Made by a program: the position numbers and the translations under genes | NCBI GenBank assembly: GCA_021795135.1 | Contig: JAJYPT010000094.1 | Coordinates: 1-6,831 of the forward strand | DNA length: 6,831 bases | Direction: 5' to 3' | Origin: Actinomycetes bacterium | GTDB lineage: Bacteria; Actinomycetota; Acidimicrobiia; Acidimicrobiales; JAJYPT01 | The notes under the pieces: generated by a model | Databases searched by the model: none | Told to the model about the DNA's origin: nothing | Seen by the model: the letters and a program-made list of their open reading frames with translations, nothing else | Part shown: positions 1 to 5,253 of the stretch, piece after piece | How the letters are laid out: every line of letters begins with the position of its first letter | Position numbering within the stretch: position 1 is the stretch's first letter

Positions 1-1
1 G

Positions 2-139
2 GCAGCAAAAGCTTTAGATAAAGCAGATAAGGATTGGCTCGGAAAAATTATCACTCGAAAAGTCCATATTGATAATTTTGAACAGGCTTTTGAGCATAAT
101 GTCGATGATGTAAAGGTTATAATCGAGTTTTTGCACTAA
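2..139 (+). CDS. Glucose 1-dehydrogenase-like protein (medium-chain dehydrogenase), C-terminal end only
   Basis: The reading frame is open from the window edge and ends in TAA at 137-139, giving 45 residues. The tail has the pattern W-L-x-x-I-I-T-R-K-V, then D-N-F-x-x-A-F, then D-D-V-K-V-I-I-E-F. This is the usual ending of zinc-dependent medium-chain glucose 1-dehydrogenases, where the segment after ITR(K/R)V leads into a final strand and helix. The family oxidises glucose or related aldoses with NAD(P)+, but the catalytic and cofactor-binding regions lie outside the window. The substrate is therefore inferred from the tail alone, and another sugar or alcohol dehydrogenase of the same superfamily is possible. 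The next gene starts 13 bp downstream on the same strand, so the two are probably one transcript. Confidence 0.72.
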   Translation, partial: AAKALDKADKDWLGKIITRKVHIDNFEQAFEHNVDDVKVIIEFLH

Positions 140-152
140 TATATAGATATAT

Positions 153-752
153 ATGTTTATTCCTAATATAGTTTTAGTTCGCCACGGTCAAACTACTTGG
201 AGCCTGTCTGGCAAACATACAGGACGTACAGATGTTGAATTGGACAGCTTTGGCATCGATCAGGCTAAAAAAGTAGGCAAAGTTCTTCAAGGGATATCTT
301 TTCAAAGAGTTTTGTCAAGTCCTTTATCTCGAGCTCTAGACACCTGTTTTTTGGCAGGGTTCGAGCCTAGCTCTGTTGAAATTAATAATGATTTAGTGGA
401 GTGGGATTATGGTGACTACGAAGGTAAGACTACTCTAGAAATTCAGCAAGAAAGACCCAGTTGGAATGTTTGGGAGCAAGGTGTTATTAACGGGGAGACC
501 TTAGATCAAATAGCTCAGCGGGTAGATAGAGTAATATCTAGTCTAAAGTCAGATAAAGGACCTCATATAATTTTTGCTCATGGTCACTTATTGCGTATTT
601 TAGCTGCCCGGTGGATGTCTTTAGAGCCTTCTGTAGGGGGCAAATTACAGCTAAGTCCAGCTTCAATAAGTGTTTTATCTTCAGAACATGGTATAGCTGG
701 TATTTCTAAGTGGAATCAACAAAGCCATTTAGAAGATAATATATTTGGTTGA
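153..752 (+). CDS. Histidine phosphatase family protein, Shb17/Rv3214-like
   Basis: This 199-residue protein belongs to the histidine phosphatase (phosphoglycerate mutase-like) superfamily, which hydrolyses phosphate esters through a phosphohistidine. Visible catalytic residues are R10-H11-G12 (H11 the nucleophile), R60 in SSPLSRA, E83 in LVEWDYGDYEG as general acid, and H143 in FAHGH. SGKHTGRTD after the RHG motif, EWDYGDYEG and AHGHLLRILAARW resemble yeast sedoheptulose-1,7-bisphosphatase Shb17 and the mycobacterial acid phosphatase Rv3214 more than true phosphoglycerate mutases. The length is normal for a complete enzyme. The ATG at 153 puts the first strand just before RHG as expected; I see no Shine-Dalgarno sequence, only an ATATAT run, so translation may be coupled to the dehydrogenase 13 bp upstream. 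That neighbour supports a sugar-phosphate substrate, but this is inference. Confidence 0.88.
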   Translation: MFIPNIVLVRHGQTTWSLSGKHTGRTDVELDSFGIDQAKKVGKVLQGISFQRVLSSPLSRALDTCFLAGFEPSSVEINNDLVEWDYGDYEGKTTLEIQQERPSWNVWEQGVINGETLDQIAQRVDRVISSLKSDKGPHIIFAHGHLLRILAARWMSLEPSVGGKLQLSPASISVLSSEHGIAGISKWNQQSHLEDNIFG

Positions 753-784
753 ATTTAGACATTTAAATTAAAATAATGAGATAA

Positions 785-1363
785 ATGACAAAAACAACTT
801 CAGCCAAGTCAAAAGGTCGGTTTGTTCTGGGTTTTTTGGTAATCGGGACGTTTTTGATAGCTGGAGCTATTGCTATAGTTTCTTATTATGCAAGTGGAAA
901 ATATAGCCAGAAAACAGGGGTTATATCTGGGCCTAAACCAGGAGGTTTAGCTCCTAGATTTTCAGTTACTTCAGTATCGGGTAAAAAGCTTTCAGTCCCA
1001 GTTGGATCAAATCAAGATACGGTTCTTTTTTTTACCACTTTTAATTCTTGTGCTATTTGTTTAAAACAAGCTAATGAATTAGTTAGTATTCAGTCAAAGT
1101 ATTTTGCTAACACAAAAGTAGTTGGAATTGGTATTGGTTCTAAGGTTAACACCAATTCCTTAAAGAATTTTGTAAATAAAATTCATAATTTAAATTATGA
1201 ATTTTATTTACAAAATAATCCTAAAATACCTCGTATCTATAACCTAAAAGCAAATAACACTATTGTTGTTATAAATAGTAGTAGAAAAGTTATCTTTAGT
1301 GGGCAAAATCCTTCCGCTTCTACTTTGAAAGAAGCTGTTGGAGAGGCTTTACTAGAGAGTTAA
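785..1363 (+). CDS. Membrane-anchored thioredoxin-like (redoxin/TlpA-type) protein
   Basis: This 192-residue protein has a basic start and one hydrophobic segment at about residues 13-35, with no obvious lipobox, so the rest should lie outside the membrane. Residues 55-190 read as a thioredoxin fold: a LAPRFSVTSVSGK strand region, then LFFTTFNSCAIC with a C89-x-x-C92 pair. The late strand motif is TIVVIN, followed by VIFSG and a final helix. Such proteins reduce or exchange disulfides in secreted or membrane proteins. The residue before TIVVIN, where most thioredoxins carry the cis-proline, is Asn158; relatives ending in TTVxxDRxGR may also lack it. It follows the phosphatase by 32 bp, so may share its transcript. 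Its stop codon overlaps that of convergent typA, which leaves no room for an ordinary terminator. Partner and substrate are unknown. Confidence 0.8.
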   Translation: MTKTTSAKSKGRFVLGFLVIGTFLIAGAIAIVSYYASGKYSQKTGVISGPKPGGLAPRFSVTSVSGKKLSVPVGSNQDTVLFFTTFNSCAICLKQANELVSIQSKYFANTKVVGIGIGSKVNTNSLKNFVNKIHNLNYEFYLQNNPKIPRIYNLKANNTIVVINSSRKVIFSGQNPSASTLKEAVGEALLES

Positions 1364-3192
1364 GAAGTACTTTTTCTTTGTCTTGAGCTGGCTTTAGATC
1401 TCTCAGCTTGAGACAAAATTGTTTTTCTTAGCCTTACAGACAAAGGCGTTACTTCTACACATTCATCATCTTGAATAAATTCCAAAGAAGCTTCTAAAGA
1501 TAGTTTTTTAGGAGGACTGAGATGGGTAAAATCATCAGAAGCAGCAGCTCTCATATTGGTAAGCTTTTTGGGTTTAGTTGGATTTACATCCATATCTCCT
1601 GCTCTACTGTTTTCCCCAATTATCATCCCTTCGTATACTTCTACTCCAGGAGCAACAAATAGCTCTCCTCTTTCTTGAAGGTTTGCTAAAGAATAAGCAG
1701 TAGTTGTACCCTTTCTATCTGAAACTAAGCTTCCTGTGGCGCGGGATTTGATTTCTCCTTGCCAAGGTTCATATGCTTCAAATAAATGATGTACTTGGGC
1801 TGTTCCTTTGGTTTCGGTAAGGAGTTCGCTACGCAATCCTATTAGGCCTCTTGCTGGAATTAAATATTCAAGTCTAAGCCATCCTTGACTGATTGTTTTT
1901 GTCTCTTGCATCCTACTTTTTCGAACAGCCAAAACACTATGAGCTGCTCCTAAATACTCTTCTGGAATATCGAGTATAAGACGTTCTATAGGCTCATGAA
2001 GTTTTCCATCTATTTGTTTAGTAAGGACTTGAGGTTTGCCTACTGTAAGCTCAAATCCTTCTCGTCTAATAGTTTCAACCAAGATTGCAAGTTGTAATTC
2101 TCCTCGTCCTTGAACTTCCCATGTATCGCTTCGTTCTGTTGGATACAAGCGAATTGATACATTACCAATTAATTCTTGTTCTAGCCGATCTTTGAGTAGT
2201 CGCGCTGTCAATTTAGTTCCATCTTGTCCAACTAGGGGAGAAGTATTAACCCCCAGAGTCATTGCCAAGCTCGGTTCATCTGGCTCGAAAAAGTCTAAAG
2301 GTCTAGGATCATCAATATCGCAAAGAGTATCTCCTACGGTAACTTCGCTAATTCCAGCCAAGGCTATAATTTCGCCTTCTCTAGCAGAAGGAGCTTCGAC
2401 TCTATTGAAAGCCTCGGTTGTAAACAACTCGGTTATTTTTGCTCTTTCTATTGCCCCATTGGAATGACACCAAGCTATTTGCTGGCCTTTCCTAATTTCT
2501 CCATGCAAAATCCTACAAACAGCCAATCTGCCAATATAGGGTGAAGAATCTAAGTTGGTAACAATGGCTTGTAAGGGGTGATTTTCTTCAAATTCAGGAG
2601 GAGGTATGGTCTCTAGTAAGGTTTCGAAAAGTATTTCTAAGTTTTCAGTTTGTTTTTCCTGATCCAATGAAGCAGTTCCAGCTTTTGCATTGGTATAAAG
2701 AATAGGAAATTCGATTTGAGACTCTTCAGCCCCAAGTTCTAAAAATAGTTCATATACTTCATCGATAACATCTGAAATACGGGCATCTGGACGATCAACT
2801 TTATTGATTACTAAGATGACTGGAAGTTTTGCCTCAAGGGTCTTTTTTAAAACAAAACGTGTTTGAGGTAAAGGACCTTCACTGGAGTCAACTAATAATA
2901 AAACACCATCGACCATAGCTAAAGCTCGTTCTACTTCGCCACCAAAGTCTGCGTGACCAGGAGTATCTACAATGTTTATTTTGACGTCTTTGTATCTAAT
3001 GGCAGTATTTTTAGCCAAGATAGTTATACCTTTTTCTCGTTCAAGATCCATAGAATCCATCACTCGTAAAGCTATATCTTGGTTTTCTCTAAATACTCCT
3101 GATTGCCAAAGCATTGCATCCACCAAGGTTGTTTTTCCATGGTCGACGTGAGCAATTATTGCAATATTTCTAATATCTGATCTAAATGCCAT
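1360..3192 (-). CDS. typA: Ribosome-associated GTPase TypA/BipA
   Basis: The 610-residue length is normal for TypA, a translational GTPase of the EF-G/LepA group. It binds 70S ribosomes and helps 50S assembly and growth under cold or other stress. GTPase motifs are clear: G1 AHVDHGKTT at 14-22, G2 with EREKGITI at about 51-58, G3 DTPGH at 76-80 and G4 NKVD at 130-133. The G5 site reads TNAK at 167-170, where S-A is usual. Domain II follows from about 205, then domain III with EVQGRGEL, domain V, and the BipA-specific C-terminal region with IGENSR and VNPTKPKKLTNMR. The tail is basic and Ser-rich. Wording such as EVQGRGELQLAILVE and REGFELTVGKPQV is strongly actinobacterial. The start lies 5 bp after the monooxygenase gene with no strong Shine-Dalgarno, so translation is probably coupled. 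I see no promoter of its own. Confidence 0.97.
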   Translation of the reverse strand: MAFRSDIRNIAIIAHVDHGKTTLVDAMLWQSGVFRENQDIALRVMDSMDLEREKGITILAKNTAIRYKDVKINIVDTPGHADFGGEVERALAMVDGVLLLVDSSEGPLPQTRFVLKKTLEAKLPVILVINKVDRPDARISDVIDEVYELFLELGAEESQIEFPILYTNAKAGTASLDQEKQTENLEILFETLLETIPPPEFEENHPLQAIVTNLDSSPYIGRLAVCRILHGEIRKGQQIAWCHSNGAIERAKITELFTTEAFNRVEAPSAREGEIIALAGISEVTVGDTLCDIDDPRPLDFFEPDEPSLAMTLGVNTSPLVGQDGTKLTARLLKDRLEQELIGNVSIRLYPTERSDTWEVQGRGELQLAILVETIRREGFELTVGKPQVLTKQIDGKLHEPIERLILDIPEEYLGAAHSVLAVRKSRMQETKTISQGWLRLEYLIPARGLIGLRSELLTETKGTAQVHHLFEAYEPWQGEIKSRATGSLVSDRKGTTTAYSLANLQERGELFVAPGVEVYEGMIIGENSRAGDMDVNPTKPKKLTNMRAAASDDFTHLSPPKKLSLEASLEFIQDDECVEVTPLSVRLRKTILSQAERSKASSRQRKSTS

Positions 3193-3197
3193 AGTAG

Positions 3198-3524
3198 CTA
3201 CTTTGAAGAATCAGAACTAGATAGAGCGGTTTCAAATGACCAAAGGGCACTGCTGAATCCTTCAGGTTTGGGCATTTGAGCTATTGAAGCATGACTTTTT
3301 GCAAAAGAAGAAGAGCTCAGCCAAGATTGAAATGATTGTTCGTCAGCCCAACGTGAAATTACCAACCAAGTATTTTTATCATCATTGGGTTTTAAAAGTT
3401 CAAAGCTTTCAAAGCCTTCTATTTCTCCCACTGATCCAGCTTGTTGTTCAAAACGTTGCTTGAGATCGAAGCTGCTATCTGGATCATTAGGAACAGTTAT
3501 TGCATTTATTTTTATTACTGACAT
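3198..3524 (-). CDS. Antibiotic biosynthesis monooxygenase-domain protein, IsdG/MhuD-like (putative haem-degrading)
   Basis: This 108-residue protein is a single ABM (dimeric ferredoxin-like) domain. The opening SVIKINAITVP closely matches mycobacterial MhuD. Also matching are the F-E-x-x-A-G-x-V helix, GFESFELLKP, and W-L-V-I-S-R-W followed by FQSW. The three residues that mark haem-degrading members are present at family positions: N7, W68 and H78, the candidate haem-iron ligand. The W-to-H spacing of ten matches staphylococcal IsdG (W67/H77). Such enzymes break haem with O2 and reductant to release iron. Haem binding here is inferred; other ABM proteins have similar folds. The C-terminal dozen residues are Ser-rich and probably disordered. 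An AGAAGGT Shine-Dalgarno precedes the ATG, which starts 17 bp after the PAQR gene, and typA begins 5 bp after its stop. Three genes thus appear to form one operon. Confidence 0.75.
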   Translation of the reverse strand: MSVIKINAITVPNDPDSSFDLKQRFEQQAGSVGEIEGFESFELLKPNDDKNTWLVISRWADEQSFQSWLSSSSFAKSHASIAQMPKPEGFSSALWSFETALSSSDSSK

Positions 3525-3541
3525 CTTTACCTTCTGGTAGT

Positions 3542-4231
3542 TTAGTTAACGCCTGGGAGAACAAATATGGCAATAACCAAATAATGGGTAATTGCTGCAA
3601 TTGTTACAAATGTGTGGAATACTTCATGAAATCCAAAAACTTTTGGATTAGGGTTAGGCCATCGAGAGGCGTAAACAGCTGCTCCTAGGGTATAGAGGAT
3701 CCCTCCTATTATAAGCAAAGAGAAGCCACCTGTGCCTAATCTTGAGATTAATTCTGGAGCTGCTAAAATTGCCGCCCATCCAACTACACTATAGGCAATA
3801 GCTGCAAGCCATTTAGGTGCATCAATCCATATTGATTTGATAACTATACCTACGGCTGCACCGCTCCAAACTAGAACCAATAAGAAGTGGCTCCAAAATC
3901 CGCTTAAAGCCAAAGTTACTATAGGGGTATATGTTCCAGCAATTGCCAGGAAGATCATCGAATGGTCAATGCGGCGCATCCTTTTTCTTCCCTTTGGTGA
4001 CCAGTATCTACGATGAAGCAAAGCGCTAAAACCAAATAAGGCTGTAATGCAAAAAGCATATATAGAAACTGCGATTTTTGCTTTGGCTCCATGAGCTTCA
4101 AGAATTAGTGCAGGTCCTGAAACCAATGATACAAAAAAAGCTACTTCATGAATTACTCCCCTCCAAAGAGGCTTTGTATTGAGAGGAGGAGTTGGTGCAG
4201 ATGTTGTAGGAGTAGGATTATTGACCTCCAT
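3542..4231 (-). CDS. PAQR-family membrane protein (hemolysin III/YqfA/TrhA type)
   Basis: This 229-residue integral membrane protein has a Pro/Thr-rich N-terminus, then about seven hydrophobic helices (roughly 25-45, 53-72, 90-108, 114-133, 140-158, 168-187, 207-226). Diagnostic PAQR residues are present: S69-x-x-x-H73 in FSALLHR, D89 in RRIDHSMIFLAIAGTYTP, and H202-x-x-x-H206 in FHEVFH near the last helix. These form the metal site that gives the superfamily its proposed hydrolase-like chemistry. Bacterial members carry the name hemolysin III from Bacillus, but genuine lytic activity is doubtful; roles in membrane homeostasis are reported for relatives. A strong AAGGGGG Shine-Dalgarno lies just upstream of the ATG. 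It is the first gene of the set that continues into the monooxygenase and typA; no functional link to them is known to me. Confidence 0.9.
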   Translation of the reverse strand: MEVNNPTPTTSAPTPPLNTKPLWRGVIHEVAFFVSLVSGPALILEAHGAKAKIAVSIYAFCITALFGFSALLHRRYWSPKGRKRMRRIDHSMIFLAIAGTYTPIVTLALSGFWSHFLLVLVWSGAAVGIVIKSIWIDAPKWLAAIAYSVVGWAAILAAPELISRLGTGGFSLLIIGGILYTLGAAVYASRWPNPNPKVFGFHEVFHTFVTIAAITHYLVIAIFVLPGVN

Positions 4232-4289
4232 AAACCCCCTTGATCTTATAACTATCCCAATAGTTTAATTATTTAATGGTTAAAGACTA

Positions 4290-4320
4290 AGTATAGAGGG
4301 GTAAACTTTTGTCTGCTCAA
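4290..4320 (-). promoter_or_regulatory. Weak candidate promoter for the PAQR-monooxygenase-typA operon
   Basis: On the minus strand TTGAGC (4320-4315) is followed after 19 bp by TATACT (4295-4290), giving a leader of about 50 nt before the PAQR start. The hexamers are good, but the spacer is longer than the usual 17 bp, so this is only a candidate. The remaining gap 4232-4350 shows nothing else I can name. Confidence 0.25.
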
Positions 4321-4350
4321 GAGTGGAGACTTTATTAGTCAAATAGTTTT

Positions 4351-4416
4351 TATTTTCTAAAAGTTAAATACAAATGAGCGCTAATGCGCTCATTTGTATT
4401 TAACTTTTAGAAAATA
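4351..4416. terminator. Perfect 31-bp inverted repeat with a TAAT loop, probable terminator
   Basis: The arms 4351-4381 and 4386-4416 are exact reverse complements, separated only by TAAT at 4382-4385. The centre is GC-rich (GAGCGC/GCGCTC) and the outer stem is AT-rich. On the minus strand it begins 6 nt after the stop of the 52-aa membrane gene, the place expected for the end of the CsbD operon. Reading outwards from the GC core, either strand meets a T-rich stretch (CATTTGTATTTAACTTTT on plus), so it could terminate in both directions and insulate the PAQR promoter. The stem is much longer than a typical intrinsic terminator and no pure T-run follows it, so a repeat element or a double-stranded RNA processing site is an alternative. 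Confidence 0.6.
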
Positions 4417-4422
4417 TTGTAG

Positions 4423-4581
4423 TTACCATCGATACCAACGAGAACCCTCGGCTCCTCGAATGATAAACCCTAGTAACCAAACTACCAAAAGGATTCCAGC
4501 AGCTACCCATAAAATATGTAAGCTAAATCCTAAAACTCCAAATATTATTGCCAGAAGTAAAATTGCCAATATAAGACCCAT
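4423..4581 (-). CDS. Small two-helix hydrophobic membrane protein (52 aa)
   Basis: A 52-codon frame runs from ATG (4581-4579) to TAA (4425-4423). It has a very good Shine-Dalgarno, AAGGAG seven bases before the ATG. The protein has two hydrophobic stretches, about residues 2-19 (MGLILAILLLAIIFGVLG) and 22-41 (including HILWVAAGILLVVWLLGF). A short polar tail follows, ending GAEGSRWYRW. This matches the pattern of tiny 'hydrophobic proteins' I know from Streptomyces and other actinobacteria, which also end in an RxxEGxRWYRW-like tail. Their function is unknown to me. It begins 49 bp after the CsbD-like gene on the same strand and ends just before the long hairpin, so it is probably the last gene of that stress operon. 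The antisense plus-strand frame over it is a shadow. Confidence 0.82.
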   Translation of the reverse strand: MGLILAILLLAIIFGVLGFSLHILWVAAGILLVVWLLGFIIRGAEGSRWYRW

Positions 4582-4630
4582 TGTGGTTCTCCTTTTTTAA
4601 GATCAATTAAAATCTAGGAAAAATTAAAAA

Positions 4631-4843
4631 CTAAATTTTCTTAGATTGTTCAGAACGTTGAATATGTTCATGATTGTCTGCTTCTCTTTCATGACGAGCA
4701 GCTTTTTCTTTTTCAGCCTGAGCATCTTGTTCTGCTTTTGCTTTATCTACTTGAGCTTGACCTTCATTTTTCAAATCGGGATTATCTAAGATGTCCCCCG
4801 CTGCTTTTTTTAGTTTTCCTTTTCCTTCTTCAACAGAACCCAT
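4631..4843 (-). CDS. CsbD-family general stress protein
   Basis: This 70-residue, very hydrophilic protein has the CsbD pattern in its first half: EEGKGKLKKAAGDILDNPDLKNEGQAQVDKAK contains the usual G-K-x-K-x-A-A-G, the N/D-x-x-L-x-x-E-G and the following helix. No excerpt shows Cys or Trp. Residues 33-56 are rich in Ala, Lys, Glu and Gln and should form a long charged helix; the end is His/Glu/Lys-rich. CsbD proteins accumulate in general stress, under sigma-B in Bacillus subtilis, and their biochemical role is unresolved. A purine-rich Shine-Dalgarno (AAGGAAGGT) lies about 10 bases before the ATG. A sigma-B-like promoter candidate sits at 4892-4916. It leads the two-gene operon with the 52-aa membrane protein, which suggests a joint envelope-stress role. 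Confidence 0.85.
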   Translation of the reverse strand: MGSVEEGKGKLKKAAGDILDNPDLKNEGQAQVDKAKAEQDAQAEKEKAARHEREADNHEHIQRSEQSKKI

Positions 4844-4891
4844 AATTTTTCTACCTTCCTTTTCTATAAAAATTTTAAAGCTAGTCCTTTT

Positions 4892-4916
4892 TTGCCCTAT
4901 ATATAATTTTCTAAAC
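4892..4916 (-). promoter_or_regulatory. Sigma-B/sigma-F-like promoter candidate for the csbD-like operon
   Basis: On the minus strand GTTTAG (4916-4911, preceded by G) is separated by 13 bp from GGGCAA (4897-4892). In the other notation this is GTTT, 15 nt, GGG, which fits the general-stress sigma pattern (sigma-B of Bacillus, sigma-F/B of actinobacteria, GTTT then GGGTAT). The -10 matches four of six bases. Transcription would start about 40 nt before the csbD start. A near-identical element points the other way at 5121-5145, which raises its credibility. Confidence 0.45.
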
Positions 4917-5120
4917 CTAGTAAAAACTAAACTTTATTTACCATATAAACTAACTATAACTGTCTAGTATTTTATTTAATACAAATAAAATATAATAAAA
5001 ATTAACCCTTATTATATAGAGAAATTATTAAACAACTTTCTCTAAAATTGTTAATTACTTCTTTATGTTATAGCTTGGTTATTCCCCATATGATTATTTT
5101 TTATTACATACACAAACAAG

Positions 5121-5145
5121 GTTTACCCAGATGCCTAAAGGGAAT
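5121..5145 (+). promoter_or_regulatory. Sigma-B/sigma-F-like promoter candidate for the pfpI-like gene
   Basis: GTTTAC (5121-5126, preceded by AAG) and GGGAAT (5140-5145) are separated by 13 bp. The -10 matches GGGTAT in five of six bases and the GTTT-to-GGG distance is 15 nt, as in the csbD-side element. The predicted start near 5152 gives a leader of about 100 nt, which begins right at the structured region 5151-5207. Confidence 0.5.
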
Positions 5146-5150
5146 TAATT

Positions 5151-5207
5151 AATACAAACCTATTTTTTTTGTATTCAGTGGTCTATTTGCGATGAATTCA
5201 AATAGGT
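5151..5207 (+). promoter_or_regulatory. Leader with mutually exclusive stem-loops upstream of the pfpI-like gene
   Basis: Three perfect pairings can be drawn: AATACAAA/TTTGTATT (5151-5158 with 5168-5175), CTATTTG/CAAATAG (5183-5189 with 5199-5205) and ACCTATTT/AAATAGGT (5158-5165 with 5200-5207). The third uses bases of both others, so the RNA could switch between two local hairpins and one long-range stem. The stems are short and AT-rich, and chance is a real possibility. It matches no riboswitch class I recognise. Confidence 0.3.
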
Positions 5208-5253
5208 GATTAAAACTTTCTGATCTGTTACCTAAGATAAAAAAAGGAGAAAA

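Larger units (their letters stand above)
4844..5253. other. Divergent AT-rich intergenic region between the csbD-like and pfpI-like genes
   Basis: About 410 bp without a coding frame I can support. Besides the two stress-type promoter candidates and the structured leader listed separately, it has two short perfect hairpins. One has arms 4968-4977 and 4983-4992 (TATTTTATTT, 5-nt loop). The other has arms 5017-5024 and 5037-5044 (TAGAGAAA, 12-nt loop). Perfect TATAAT hexamers occur at 4991-4996 (plus) and 5016-5011 (minus), each without a good -35 partner. The base composition makes such matches likely by chance, so only the pair of stress-type promoters stands out. Confidence 0.6.

Noticed and set aside
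2192..2467. 91-codon plus-strand frame
   Set aside because: Antisense within typA, no domain pattern and no ribosome site; a shadow of the real gene.
3500..3688. 62-codon plus-strand frame
   Set aside because: It overlaps the ends of two well-supported minus-strand genes and has no family signature.
3542..4231. Calling the PAQR protein a haemolysin toxin
   Set aside because: The hemolysin III name comes from limited evidence; the PAQR metal-site motifs support a membrane enzyme or receptor-like fold, and nothing here suggests a secreted pore-forming toxin.
4351..4416. Long hairpin as the terminal repeats of an insertion sequence
   Set aside because: Only four bases lie between the arms, there is no transposase in the window and I see no flanking target duplication; terminator or small palindrome is simpler.
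4394..4600. 68-codon plus-strand frame
   Set aside because: It lies antisense to the 52-aa membrane gene and begins inside the long hairpin; the minus-strand frame has a strong ribosome site and a recognisable protein, this one has neither.
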